64,000 nt of DNA from an uncultured Saprospiraceae bacterium (GTDB taxonomy: Bacteria > Bacteroidota > Bacteroidia > Chitinophagales > Saprospiraceae): assembly GCA_937872385.1 (NCBI GenBank), contig CALMSO010000004.1, forward strand, positions 36,810 to 100,809. The letters are read 5' to 3'. Position 1 is the first letter of the stretch. The number at the start of each line of letters is the position of its first letter. The position numbers were made by a program, and so were the translations under genes. Shown piece after piece: positions 34,779 through 45,104 of this stretch. The notes beneath the pieces are model-generated. The model did no database searches. It was not told the origin of the DNA and saw nothing but the letters and a program-made list of their open reading frames with translations.

Positions 34779-35177
34779 ATGGAGACAAAACGACAAAAAC
34801 AGGTGGGGGAACTCATCAAGCGCCATTTCAGTATGGTGCTGCAAGCTGAAGGTAGCTATATTTATGGCGCGCAGGTGCTGGTGACGGTGACCAACGTGAA
34901 GATGACGCCCGATTTTAGCTTGGCGAAAATATACCTCAGCGTTTTTAATACAGATAATAAACAGGCCACCATTCTCGAAATGGAGGATCAGCAGGTGCGC
35001 TTGCGGCAGTCCTTGGCGGCGCGTATTCGCAAACATGTGCGGCGCATTCCGGAAATTGCTTTTTATTTAGATGATACGCTCGACGAGATGTACCGCATCA
35101 GTGCTATGTTTGAGGAGTTGCATAAAAACAACCAAATGGGCGATGATGTGGATGCGGAAAGTGATACAAAACCTTAA
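34779..35177 (+). CDS. rbfA: Ribosome-binding factor A
   Basis: I start at METKRQKQVGEL (ATG, 34779) rather than the GTG three bases earlier; length is 132 residues. The KH-like fold signatures are present: QVGELIKRHFS, VTNVKMTPDFSLAKIYLSVF, LRQSLAARIRKHV and IPEIAFYLDDTLDEMYRI. RbfA helps mature the 30S subunit and binds 16S rRNA near the decoding region, notably in cold conditions. The stop codon shares a TTAA with the stop codon of the convergent gene. Confidence 0.93.
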   Translation: METKRQKQVGELIKRHFSMVLQAEGSYIYGAQVLVTVTNVKMTPDFSLAKIYLSVFNTDNKQATILEMEDQQVRLRQSLAARIRKHVRRIPEIAFYLDDTLDEMYRISAMFEELHKNNQMGDDVDAESDTKP

Positions 35178-35470
35178 AAAAGGTTACCACCGAAGTAAAT
35201 AACCCAGCCGATAGCATATAATACTGTAATAACGGACAGCCCGCGCACGGCCTCGTTGAAGCGGCGGCGCTGTAAGATATTAAGCGGTATCAGATTCATG
35301 CAAATGGCTACCACGCCGAGGGTGCGCTGCCGGAAATTATCAGAAAAACCGGTGCTGCTCGTCCAGCCCATCGCATCTAAATAATCATAAGCCATTAAAA
35401 GCAGTGCATAAGCTACAAAAGGTATCAGCAGCCCTATGAGCAAGCCAATCCACAATTTATTTTGTATCAT
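35174..35470 (-). CDS. Small membrane protein of unknown function
   Basis: The 98-residue product has three hydrophobic helices (about 8-28, 50-65 and 78-95) and a basic loop (ILQRRRFNEAVRG). I cannot assign a family. It lies 28 bp downstream of surE on the same strand and is probably co-transcribed with it. Its 3' end overlaps rbfA by 4 bp, both stop codons being read from one TTAA. Confidence 0.65.
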   Translation of the reverse strand: MIQNKLWIGLLIGLLIPFVAYALLLMAYDYLDAMGWTSSTGFSDNFRQRTLGVVAICMNLIPLNILQRRRFNEAVRGLSVITVLYAIGWVIYFGGNLF

Positions 35471-35498
35471 GTTGGTTCAGTTTTTATGATATAACGCA

Positions 35499-36281
35499 TC
35501 AGTTATTTACTTCGACATTCATATTTTTCATTGCCTCAATGGCGGGGTAATTCGTCAAATCGTGCATAGAAGGTACCACCGAGATGTAGCCATCGTCCAG
35601 CGCTCGGATGTCGGTATCAGGCGCATGGTCTTCATTCACAAAACGCCCGGTGAGCCAGTAATATTTCTGTCCACGGGGGTCGGTGGCTTCTACAAATTCC
35701 TCTTTCCAGCGCGCGTCGGCCTGCCGACATACCCGGATGCCCCGGATGGCATGGGCCGGTAGTTTCGGAATGTTGACATTGAGCAAGTTGCCCTGGGCGA
35801 TGCCGCGCTCCAGTACGTATTGCATAATTTGGCGAACAAAAGGCTTACAAGGCTCAAAATCAGCGGAATGCGAATAATCGAGCAGTGAAAAACCGATGGA
35901 CGGAATGCCCTCTAATGAAGCCTCCATAGCCGCCGACAGCGTACCGGAGTAAATAATGTTGATAGAAGCATTGGAACCATGATTGATACCCGACACACAG
36001 AGATCCACCTTGCGCCCCCTGAGCACTACATTTTGCGCCAGCTTGACGCAATCCACCGGGGTGCCCGAGCATTCATAAGAAGCTTCCACCCCTTTAAAAA
36101 CATTTACTTCATGCAGCCGGATGGGGTTGGCAATGGTAATGGCATGTCCCATACCCGACTGGGGCGAATCGGGCGCTACCACGACCACATCGCCGAGGGT
36201 TTTGGCTACCTCCACTAAAGCGTTGATGCCGTGTGCCGTGATGCCGTCGTCGTTGGTCACTAAAATGAGCGGTTTTTTCAT
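35499..36281 (-). CDS. surE: 5'/3'-nucleotidase SurE
   Basis: The 260-residue protein begins ILVTNDDGITAHGI, containing the metal-binding Asp pair of SurE, and continues with VVVAPDSPQSGMGHAIT, SGINHGSNASINIIYSGTL and the NVNIP segment. SurE is a divalent-metal phosphatase for nucleoside 5'- and 3'-monophosphates, acting in the cytosol under stress. Length and motifs are normal. A small membrane-protein gene follows it by 28 bp. A -7-like box (36314..36321) lies 33 bp upstream. Confidence 0.95.
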   Translation of the reverse strand: MKKPLILVTNDDGITAHGINALVEVAKTLGDVVVVAPDSPQSGMGHAITIANPIRLHEVNVFKGVEASYECSGTPVDCVKLAQNVVLRGRKVDLCVSGINHGSNASINIIYSGTLSAAMEASLEGIPSIGFSLLDYSHSADFEPCKPFVRQIMQYVLERGIAQGNLLNVNIPKLPAHAIRGIRVCRQADARWKEEFVEATDPRGQKYYWLTGRFVNEDHAPDTDIRALDDGYISVVPSMHDLTNYPAIEAMKNMNVEVNN

Positions 36282-36313
36282 TGGTTTATTTTTATGATAT
36301 GCAGAACGAGCCG

Positions 36314-36321
36314 CAAAATTA
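36314..36321 (-). promoter_or_regulatory. Possible -7 box for surE
   Basis: Read on the minus strand the sequence is TAATTTTG, matching TAnnTTTG, 32 nt before the surE ATG. No -33 element is evident. Confidence 0.4.
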
Positions 36322-36466
36322 CTATCTTCCCAGCGATTATGACATTTATTTTACGCTTTATTTCAATCCTGTTTGAAGTTGAAGGGTTGAGGGATTGACA
36401 AGTTGAATAGACGAGCTACCCCACTAAACCTTCATAAACTTATAAATCCTTAATTATCATTACATC

Positions 36467-37480
36467 ATGGCAAAAAAAGGCGTTTTATTAGTCAATTTGG
36501 GTACGCCCGATGAGCCGACGCGCGGGGCGGTGTATCGTTATTTAAAACAGTTTTTGCTCGATCGCCGCGTCATTGATTATCCTTGGCTGGCACGGCAATT
36601 CATTGTACAGGGCATCATCGCGCCTTTTCGGTCGGGCAAATCGGCAAAAGCCTACCGCCTACTCTGGACGGACAACGGCTCACCCTTGAAATATTATGGC
36701 GAACGAGTAACCGAAGGTGTGCGCCAGCTCTTAGGCGAGGAGTACGAAATAGAATTAGCCATGCGCTATCAAAATCCGTCCATTGAATCGGCACTGACCA
36801 AGCTATTGCAAAAGCAGGTTTCGGAAATTACCGTTTTGCCAATGTTTCCGCAGTACGCCTCGGCTACCACTGGCTCTGTGCACGACGAAGTGATGCGCAT
36901 TTTGCGTCAAAAAGACACCATCCCGAACCTGAAGTTCATCAACTCGTACTACGACTATGGCCCCATGATTGATATTTTTGCAGATAATGCCCGCCGCTTC
37001 GATCTCGACAGCTACGATCATATCATTTTCAGCTACCACGGGCTACCCCAGCGCCAATTGCGCAAAGCTGATGATTTCAACCATTGCCTCCGGCAGGAAA
37101 ATTGTTGCCAATCCATCTCTAATGTCAACCAGTTTTGCTATTCGGCACAATGCCATGCCACTACCCGCGCCATTGTAGCGCGCCTGGGGCTGAGCGCTGA
37201 GCGCTATACTACCGCCTTCCAGAGCCGCCTCGGGCCCGAAGCTTGGGCCAAGCCTTACACCGCCGCGACGATTGAACATTTGGCTAAAAATGGTGCTAAG
37301 CGACTGCTCGTGTTCAGTCCGGCTTTTGTAGCCGATTGCTTAGAAACGCTCGTCGAAATCAGCGATGAATATCAAGAAGAATTCGAGGAAATGGGCGGCG
37401 AAAAAGTGGATCTTGTGCCCAGCCTCAACGACAATCCGCGCTGGATACAAGCGGTGCGAGATTTGATTGTAAATAACTGA
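36467..37480 (+). CDS. hemH: Ferrochelatase
   Basis: The 337-residue protein begins KGVLLVNLGTPDEPT, the classic ferrochelatase start, and shows VLPMFPQYASATTGS, the catalytic His in FSYHGLPQRQL and the conserved Glu in VADCLETLVEI. It inserts ferrous iron into protoporphyrin IX (or coproporphyrin) in the last steps of heme synthesis. An internal cluster of cysteines (HCLRQENCC, QFCYSAQC) between the His and Glu motifs is in the region where some ferrochelatases bind an iron-sulfur cluster, though positions vary. It converges with the M14 carboxypeptidase gene over a shared hairpin. Confidence 0.95.
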   Translation: MAKKGVLLVNLGTPDEPTRGAVYRYLKQFLLDRRVIDYPWLARQFIVQGIIAPFRSGKSAKAYRLLWTDNGSPLKYYGERVTEGVRQLLGEEYEIELAMRYQNPSIESALTKLLQKQVSEITVLPMFPQYASATTGSVHDEVMRILRQKDTIPNLKFINSYYDYGPMIDIFADNARRFDLDSYDHIIFSYHGLPQRQLRKADDFNHCLRQENCCQSISNVNQFCYSAQCHATTRAIVARLGLSAERYTTAFQSRLGPEAWAKPYTAATIEHLAKNGAKRLLVFSPAFVADCLETLVEISDEYQEEFEEMGGEKVDLVPSLNDNPRWIQAVRDLIVNN

Positions 37481-37484
37481 AAAT

Positions 37485-37521
37485 CAGGGCATGGTAAGTG
37501 TTAAAAACCTGCCATGCCCTG
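37485..37521. terminator. Hairpin between convergent hemH and M14 gene
   Basis: CAGGGCATGG and CCATGCCCTG form a perfect 10-bp GC-rich stem with a 17-nt loop, located 4 bp past the hemH stop and 6 bp past the carboxypeptidase stop. T-runs are short on both sides; a bidirectional terminator is likely. Confidence 0.65.
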
Positions 37522-37527
37522 TTAGCA

Positions 37528-40170
37528 TTAGAATGCGCGCAGCAACATTACGGCGTTCTCCATCATGCGGGTAGGGCCGCGCCAGAACATGCGATACTGC
37601 GTATTGTCGAGCAAAAAGACGATTTTGCCTTGACCCAGCGGCAGCACTCCGGCGAAGGTATTTCCGGCGATATTTTTCTGATTTTCAGCATCTGCGTAGC
37701 CGGCTACAAAGGTATTTTCTTTGGTATAAACGCCCACTGATTGTAAATCTGGGTCGGGTTTGAACGCCAAATTGTCGTATTTCAAACTGTACAATTCCTT
37801 TTTCATACCAAAAGCTAAAGGATGCGTATTGTCAATCGTTGCATTAAAAGCAGTGCCCGGTACGCGTTTTTTGCCATAAAAATCGCTGCGCTCGGCAAAA
37901 GGTAGCAAGGTAGCCGCTTCACTTGAGTCACGCTTTACTTCCAATAATTTCACTTTCGTTATTTTGGATTGTGCATCGGTGAAAAACGGTGCCGCATTTT
38001 CAGTAGCAATAATCACGCCGCCATTTTGTACCCAAGTTTTAAGCTCTTCGATTTGCTCTTTGCCAAAGAGTTGTTTTAAACCACCGCCGCCGCCCGGCAG
38101 TATGAGTACATCATACTCCTTTAAATCGGCACCGCCGTAGCGCGAGCCAAACTTCGGGATGGCAGTTTGTTGCAAAATAGACGGCCGGATGCGCTCTATC
38201 GGTATTTGTATTTCGCGGTCGAACAGGAAATAAATCTGTCCGGCAGTAAGCGAATTGAAAGGCTGCTCTACCATGAGCGCCACTTTAGGCTGCTGCACGG
38301 GGCGGTTGCGCGTGGACGCCAAATCGTAGCCGTCGAGCATTCTACCCGTATCGTGCCCGTCAATGACCACCTTGCAGGTTTCGGCAATTATTTGCATATC
38401 GCGCTGAATATCAGCATCTTTCTCTCGATTGCGCCCACGCAATACAATGAGCGTGCCTGCGCCATATTGTTTGCGCCCATCGTTGAAGGGTTCTACGGCT
38501 GCGCGCACGCGATAGCCTTTTTCCCAGAGCATGGCTAAGGCCCGGGCGGCGTGGCGTTGCTGCCATTCAATTACGTAGGCATACTGCGGATTGGGGTTGT
38601 TGAGGGTTCCGGTTGGTGTGGGAATGTTGGTCACCGTTTCGGCGCTGACTTTCATCGCGGTATTGGATGCATAGGCATCAAGATTGTAAGCTAATGGTGC
38701 CGACCAAGTAGCCATGTCGTACATCACCGAATCCTCGATAGCCATGTTACGCTCTAACACGCTGTTAATGAACAAATGCCGCGCCTGGTCGGTACTCACC
38801 ATCCAGGTGCCCCGTGGGAGGGTCTTGCGCTCGGTTTTGCCGTTGCGAAAATTTCTGGCGTCGGCTACCGTCACGTCGGCGGTGGTGCGCATGAGCTGCA
38901 CATTATGCCGCATAAGCATGGCTAACATATCGTACAGATAACCGCTGTCGTCATTGGGGAAGAAATAAGTTTTCACTGGCGACTTGCTGTTTTTGGGCTG
39001 CCAGGCATTGTAGCTATAACGCAATAGTGGTTCGCGGCGCTCGGCGGTTTTGCGGATAGTAGCGATGGACGTCATATAATGGTCGAACACCCGCTGCTGC
39101 AAAGTGAGCACGGTGCCATCGTCGGTTTCTACGGCGATACCCGCGCCAATGCCGCCCTGCTCGGTGAGCATACCGATAGCGCCATTCACGCTGGGGTAGC
39201 TGGAGCCATAGCCCGGATAGAAAAAGTCGAAAGCGTCGCGAGTGAAATAATTCATCCGAAATTCGTCGAATACGCGGATGTTGGCACGCCCAAAAGTATC
39301 GCTCCAGGCTTCGTAAGTGTCGGGCAACAATTTGTTGCGCGGAGTAGTGCCCGGCATGGTAAAATAATTGGCATTATAGCCCTGCTCGTGGTAGTCGGTG
39401 TGCACTTGTGGCAGCCATTTCTGATACTCAGTAGTAAGGCCACGCCCTTCAGGATGCACGCCCCACACCCAGTCGCGGTTGATGTCAAACCAATAATGAT
39501 TAGTGCGGCCGTTGGGCCATTCTTCGTAGTGCTCCATATCGCGGGGCTGATAGCCGGTGGTGTGGCGGCGCACCGAATTGTACCAATACACGTAGCGGTC
39601 GCGCCCGTCGGGGTTGATGCAAATGTATAATACGATGACCATATTGTCAAGAATGCTGCGCGTTTCGGCGTCGGTGGCAGCGGCGAGGCGATAGGCTACC
39701 TGCTTGGCGGCTTCGGTACCAGAGGCTTCATTGCCATGAATATTATAGCTAAATGACAAAAAAACCGGATCGTTTTTTATAATCTGCTCCGCTTCGGCAG
39801 CAGGCGTGGCGGGGTCGGCGAGCCGCAAATGCCGGGTGCGCAACTCCTCCAAGCGCGCGTGATTGGCTTCCGAAGTAATCACTAAATTAATCAATGGGCG
39901 ATGCTCATAGGTGCGGCCGTACTCGTGCAGCGTGACGCGGGGCGAAGCGGCGGCTAATGCTTTGAAATAATTGACCGATTCGGCATACACCGTAAAGCGC
40001 TCCCCAAGGCGATAGCCCAGTACCTGCTCTGGCGTTGGAATGTTGGCATCGTAAGGCAAATTCGGCTCGTAAGCAAATTTGTCATCCCAGATTTTAAAAT
40101 CTTTCTCCGGCTGTGCAATGGCAAAAATCGCCAGCAAGAGCATGGGCAATAAAGCGTTGAGTTTTTTCAT
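37528..40170 (-). CDS. Exported M14 zinc carboxypeptidase with C-terminal GATase-like domain
   Basis: The 880-residue protein has a signal peptide (MKKLNALLPMLLLAIFAIAQ). The M14 domain (about 50-380) carries the zinc motif HGNEASG (His-x2-Glu), PDGRDRYVYWYNSVRR and a later VHTDYHEQG region supplying the third ligand. The long middle part is Bacteroidota-specific. Residues ~640-760 resemble a class I glutamine amidotransferase/ThuA-like fold (YDVLILPGGGGGLKQLFG, VQNGGVIIATENAAPFF) that probably no longer acts as an amidotransferase. It would trim C-terminal residues from peptides in the periplasm or outside the cell. Confidence 0.85.
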   Translation of the reverse strand: MKKLNALLPMLLLAIFAIAQPEKDFKIWDDKFAYEPNLPYDANIPTPEQVLGYRLGERFTVYAESVNYFKALAAASPRVTLHEYGRTYEHRPLINLVITSEANHARLEELRTRHLRLADPATPAAEAEQIIKNDPVFLSFSYNIHGNEASGTEAAKQVAYRLAAATDAETRSILDNMVIVLYICINPDGRDRYVYWYNSVRRHTTGYQPRDMEHYEEWPNGRTNHYWFDINRDWVWGVHPEGRGLTTEYQKWLPQVHTDYHEQGYNANYFTMPGTTPRNKLLPDTYEAWSDTFGRANIRVFDEFRMNYFTRDAFDFFYPGYGSSYPSVNGAIGMLTEQGGIGAGIAVETDDGTVLTLQQRVFDHYMTSIATIRKTAERREPLLRYSYNAWQPKNSKSPVKTYFFPNDDSGYLYDMLAMLMRHNVQLMRTTADVTVADARNFRNGKTERKTLPRGTWMVSTDQARHLFINSVLERNMAIEDSVMYDMATWSAPLAYNLDAYASNTAMKVSAETVTNIPTPTGTLNNPNPQYAYVIEWQQRHAARALAMLWEKGYRVRAAVEPFNDGRKQYGAGTLIVLRGRNREKDADIQRDMQIIAETCKVVIDGHDTGRMLDGYDLASTRNRPVQQPKVALMVEQPFNSLTAGQIYFLFDREIQIPIERIRPSILQQTAIPKFGSRYGGADLKEYDVLILPGGGGGLKQLFGKEQIEELKTWVQNGGVIIATENAAPFFTDAQSKITKVKLLEVKRDSSEAATLLPFAERSDFYGKKRVPGTAFNATIDNTHPLAFGMKKELYSLKYDNLAFKPDPDLQSVGVYTKENTFVAGYADAENQKNIAGNTFAGVLPLGQGKIVFLLDNTQYRMFWRGPTRMMENAVMLLRAF

Positions 40171-40213
40171 GGTAAGTGATTGGAAATGAATAAAGTAATT
40201 GTTGGTTGTTAAA

Positions 40214-40464
40214 TTAAGTACCCGGACATAATGCAGACTTTAGACGATAGATTTTAGATGATAGACGATAAACGATAGATACCAGATTTTTAGATGCCAG
40301 ATTTTAGTTCGCTGTTCGCTGTTTGCTTTTCGCTGTTTGCTGTTCGCCCCCCTCTAAACCTTTACACCTTTCTAAACCTTCTCAACCTCTCAACCCTTCA
40401 ACCTTTAAAACCCTTCTAAACCTATTTGTCCCATTCCCCTATTTGTCCTATTCCCCCTATCAAC
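40214..40464 (-). repeat. Mosaic intergenic element, full copy 3 (3' of tadA, inverted)
   Basis: On the minus strand this copy reads in the same order as copy 1: head GATAGGGGGAATAGG, GGTTTAGAAGG/GGTTGAGAGG words, six heptamers of the GAACAGC/AAACAGC type (40307..40348), CATCTAAAA/CGTTTATCGT words and the conserved tail AGTCTGCATTATGTCCGGGT then ACTTAA. It begins directly behind the tadA stop codon. Confidence 0.8.
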
Positions 40465-40466
40465 AT

Positions 40467-40916
40467 TCAGCGACGTATTCCTTTGAAAAAGGCCTTCATC
40501 AGCAAGCTGCAATCTTCTGTCAAGATGCCATATTCTAAGCGCGTTTTCGGATGCAGCAGCCCCTTGCCAAAGCGCATGAAGCCGCGTTTGTCATCCGCTG
40601 CACCATACACCAAGCGTCCGAGTTGGGCCCAAGCCAGCGCACCTGCACACATCACACAAGGCTCCAGCGTCACGTACAGGGTGCATTCGTCTAAATATTT
40701 ACTACCGAGATAATTAGCAGCTGCCGTAAGGGCAATAATTTCAGCGTGCGCAGTTACATCCTGCAATTGCTCGGTCTGGTTATGCCCGCGTGCAATGATT
40801 TGATTGTCGCAAACGACTACAGCGCCTACCGGCACCTCGCCCAGTTCCCAGGCTTTTTCTGCTTCTCGGAGCGCCTGCTGCATAAAATGTTCGTCGCTAT
40901 GAATAGATAAAGTCAT
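40467..40916 (-). CDS. tadA: tRNA-adenosine/nucleoside deaminase (TadA family)
   Basis: I choose the ATG at 40916 ([11 protein letters not shown], 149 residues), because the longer frame would run through the -7 box. The zinc site is complete: HAEIIAL (His-Ala-Glu) and [10 protein letters not shown] (Pro-Cys-x2-Cys). The family includes TadA, which converts the wobble adenosine of tRNA-Arg to inosine, and guanine/cytosine deaminases; length and YGAADDKRG near the end favour TadA. The start codon lies 4 nt from a perfect -7 box, implying a leaderless or nearly leaderless mRNA. Confidence 0.85.
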   Translation of the reverse strand: MTLSIHSDEHFMQQALREAEKAWELGEVPVGAVVVCDNQIIARGHNQTEQLQDVTAHAEIIALTAAANYLGSKYLDECTLYVTLEPCVMCAGALAWAQLGRLVYGAADDKRGFMRFGKGLLHPKTRLEYGILTEDCSLLMKAFFKGIRR

Positions 40917-40920
40917 TTTA

Positions 40921-40928
40921 CAAAGGTA
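40921..40928 (-). promoter_or_regulatory. -7 box abutting the tadA start
   Basis: The minus strand reads TACCTTTG, a perfect TAnnTTTG match, ending 4 nt before the tadA ATG. A transcript starting the usual few bases downstream would begin at or near the start codon. Confidence 0.55.
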
Positions 40929-41006
40929 CAATTTGCCGGAGCTATTCTGTGCCCGTATTTTATCATTTTTCCGTCAATGAAAGTGACATCGCTTTTTAAA
41001 ATCTGA

Positions 41007-42506
<1,500 letters not shown>

Positions 42507-42523
42507 TAGCAAAACGTAAAAAT

Positions 42524-43261
42524 ATGCCCAAAACCCTCGAAATCTGCGTGGATTCTGTAGTCTCGGCCCTACATGCCCAAGCGGGCGGTGCTGATCGCAT
42601 CGAGCTATGCGAAAATCTCGCGCAGGGTGGCATTACGCCCAGTGCTGGAAAAATTGCACAAACCAAACGACTGCTGACCATCCCGGTTATGGTGCTGATT
42701 CGACCGCGCAAAGGTGACTTTTTGTATAGCGACTTAGAGTTTGAATTGATGCTCGACGACATTCAGCGGGCCAAAGACCTCGGCGCGGATGGCATCGTTT
42801 CTGGAGTGCTACTGCCCGACGGGCACATTGATCGCACCCGCACCGCCTGGCTCGTGGAAGCCGCGCAGCCACTGCCCTTCACTTTTCATCGGGCATTCGA
42901 TATGTGCCGCGAACCCTGGTTAGCTATTGGGCAATTAGCCGAGTTGGGCGTACAAAACATTCTCACTTCGGGGCTGCGCGCCACGGCATTAGAAGGCATT
43001 GGGCATTTGCGCACTTTTGTAGCATTAGCAGGCGAGCGCCTGACCATCATGGCTTGCAGCGAATTGCATCCTGATACGATTGATCCGCTATTAGAAATCG
43101 AAGGATTACAGGCATTTCACGCGGCCTTGCGCCGCCCTGTACACAGCCAGATGAGTTTCCGTGGATTGGCCCCCATGGGCGATGAAAATCTCGAAGCGGA
43201 ATTTAGCTGGCACGAAGCCAAGTTAGAATGGATTGAACAAATGCGCCAAAAACTACAGTAA
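42524..43261 (+). CDS. cutC: CutC family protein
   Basis: The 245-residue TIM-barrel protein shows the CutC signatures LEICVDSVVSALHAQAGGADRIELCENL at its start (read in parts), IPVMVLIRPRKGDFLYS, DGIVSGVLLPDG, FTFHRAFDM and ILTSG. CutC was first linked to copper homeostasis in E. coli, but the enzymatic role is unsettled; it is a cytosolic protein. It is the middle gene of the guaB operon, with gaps of 17 and 13 bp. Confidence 0.93.
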   Translation: MPKTLEICVDSVVSALHAQAGGADRIELCENLAQGGITPSAGKIAQTKRLLTIPVMVLIRPRKGDFLYSDLEFELMLDDIQRAKDLGADGIVSGVLLPDGHIDRTRTAWLVEAAQPLPFTFHRAFDMCREPWLAIGQLAELGVQNILTSGLRATALEGIGHLRTFVALAGERLTIMACSELHPDTIDPLLEIEGLQAFHAALRRPVHSQMSFRGLAPMGDENLEAEFSWHEAKLEWIEQMRQKLQ

Positions 43262-43274
43262 TTTAAAACAGCAA

Positions 43275-45056
43275 ATGACCATCAACCACCGTCTTCAAAA
43301 GCTTCGGGAGGCTATGCGTGCCCATCACATAGATGCGTATCTCATTCCGAGCAGCGACCCGCACCAAAGCGAATACGTAGCCGAGCACTGGGCCAGCCGC
43401 CAATGGATTTCCGGGTTTACCGGCTCCGCCGGATTAGCTATTGTTACACCACAACACGCCGGACTCTGGACCGACTCCCGCTACTGGCTGCAGGCAGCAG
43501 CCGAACTGCGCGACACCGCCTGGGTATTGCATCGGCAAGAAGGGGATGCGCTGCCAGAGCACATCACTTGGCTACAGGCAAACCTCCCGCCGGGTAGTAC
43601 GCTGGGCATTGACGGGGCATTGTTTTCGGTGGGGCAATGGCGTTTTTTGCGAAAGCAATTGCAAAAATATTCTATCGAAATAGCGGACAAATTTGACCTC
43701 ATCGCCGAAATCCGACCAGATCGGCCGGCCCTGCCAGCCGGTATGATTTTTGAATATGATAGGCAGTTCGCTGGAGAAAATCGGGCCGACAAACTCCGCC
43801 GCGTCCGGGAGCAGATGCGCGCGCAAGCCGCAGATTTTCACTTAGTGACTACCCTCGACGATATAGCTTGGACGCTCAACCTGCGCGGTGCTGATATACC
43901 TTTTAATCCTTTGATAATCAGCTATTTAATCATTGGTCTTGAAATGAGTTGGCTCTTTATCCAACCCGAAAAAGTACCCGACGAAATTAAGCGCGCGCTC
44001 AATGAAGACGGCGTGGTGGTGCAACCATACGAGCAGATTACCTCCTTTTTGCAACAAGTAACAGCACCGGTTTTAATAGACGACCACTCGGTCAATTTGC
44101 AACTGTACCGGGCCATTCCCGAAGCCTGGCGCCTGCAAGGCGAAACCATTCCAATTCGACTGAAAGCAGTAAAAAATGCTACGGAAATTGCGCAACTGCG
44201 TACCGCTATGTGCAAAGATGGAGTAGCGCTGCTGCGTTTTTTTCGCTGGTTAGAACAGGCATTGACCGAAGCACCGGTCACGGAATATGAAGCTGGGCGG
44301 CAGCTCAACGCTTTTCGGCAGGCGCAAGGCGATTATTTTGGCGAAAGTTTTTCGGCAATTGTCGGTTACAACAGCAACGGCGCCATTGTGCACTATCGCC
44401 CGGACGAGCAAGACTCGGCGGTCATTCAAACTCAAGGCATTTTGCTATTAGACTCCGGCGGGCAATACCTGCAAGGCACAACCGACATCACCCGTACCGT
44501 AGCGCTGGGGCCGCCTGATACAGAACAACAATTGCATTATACCTTAGTGCTGAAAGGGCATATTGCGCTGGCTATGGCTCGTTTTCCGGCAGGTACCACT
44601 GGTGTGCAATTGGATACCTTAGCGCGCCAGTTTCTTTGGCAACAAGGTTTGAATTTTGGGCACGGCACGGGGCATGGCGTGGGTTTTTTTCTATGTGTGC
44701 ACGAGCCGCCGCAGGGCTTTACGTCTAATCCCGCGCATCAGCGCAGCCGCACCGCGCTTCAACCGGGGATGCTTACCTCCAACGAGCCGGGCTTTTACCA
44801 AACCGGTGCTTATGGTATTCGTATCGAAAATCTCGTGCTATGCGTACCCGCCAGCGAAACAGTGTACGGAGCTTTTTTGCAATTTGAAACCCTGAGCCTT
44901 TTTCCAATTGATACGCAGCTTATTGATCGCAGTTTGCTTACCGACGCCGAGCGCCAATGGCTCAACGATTATCATCAGAAGGTGTTGCAAAACCTAAGTC
45001 CGTATCTTAATGCCGCAGAACTGGCGTGGCTACAAACACGCTGCGCAGCGATTTGA
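43275..45056 (+). CDS. Xaa-Pro aminopeptidase (M24B family)
   Basis: I start at MTINHRLQKLREAM (43275), 13 bp after cutC, giving 593 residues. Two creatinase N-like domains (about 1-300) precede the pita-bread M24 domain. The metal ligands are visible: the Asp pair in LLLDSGGQYLQGTTDITRT, His in GHGTGHGVGF, and the two Glu in LTSNEPGFY and GIRIENLVL. The three-domain length is that of the long eukaryotic-like aminopeptidase P group, which removes N-terminal residues before proline. No signal peptide is present, so it acts in the cytosol. Confidence 0.93.
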   Translation: MTINHRLQKLREAMRAHHIDAYLIPSSDPHQSEYVAEHWASRQWISGFTGSAGLAIVTPQHAGLWTDSRYWLQAAAELRDTAWVLHRQEGDALPEHITWLQANLPPGSTLGIDGALFSVGQWRFLRKQLQKYSIEIADKFDLIAEIRPDRPALPAGMIFEYDRQFAGENRADKLRRVREQMRAQAADFHLVTTLDDIAWTLNLRGADIPFNPLIISYLIIGLEMSWLFIQPEKVPDEIKRALNEDGVVVQPYEQITSFLQQVTAPVLIDDHSVNLQLYRAIPEAWRLQGETIPIRLKAVKNATEIAQLRTAMCKDGVALLRFFRWLEQALTEAPVTEYEAGRQLNAFRQAQGDYFGESFSAIVGYNSNGAIVHYRPDEQDSAVIQTQGILLLDSGGQYLQGTTDITRTVALGPPDTEQQLHYTLVLKGHIALAMARFPAGTTGVQLDTLARQFLWQQGLNFGHGTGHGVGFFLCVHEPPQGFTSNPAHQRSRTALQPGMLTSNEPGFYQTGAYGIRIENLVLCVPASETVYGAFLQFETLSLFPIDTQLIDRSLLTDAERQWLNDYHQKVLQNLSPYLNAAELAWLQTRCAAI

Positions 45057-45104
45057 AAAGAACATATTTCAAACCCCAAAAGGAACATTGCGGACAACTG
45101 CACC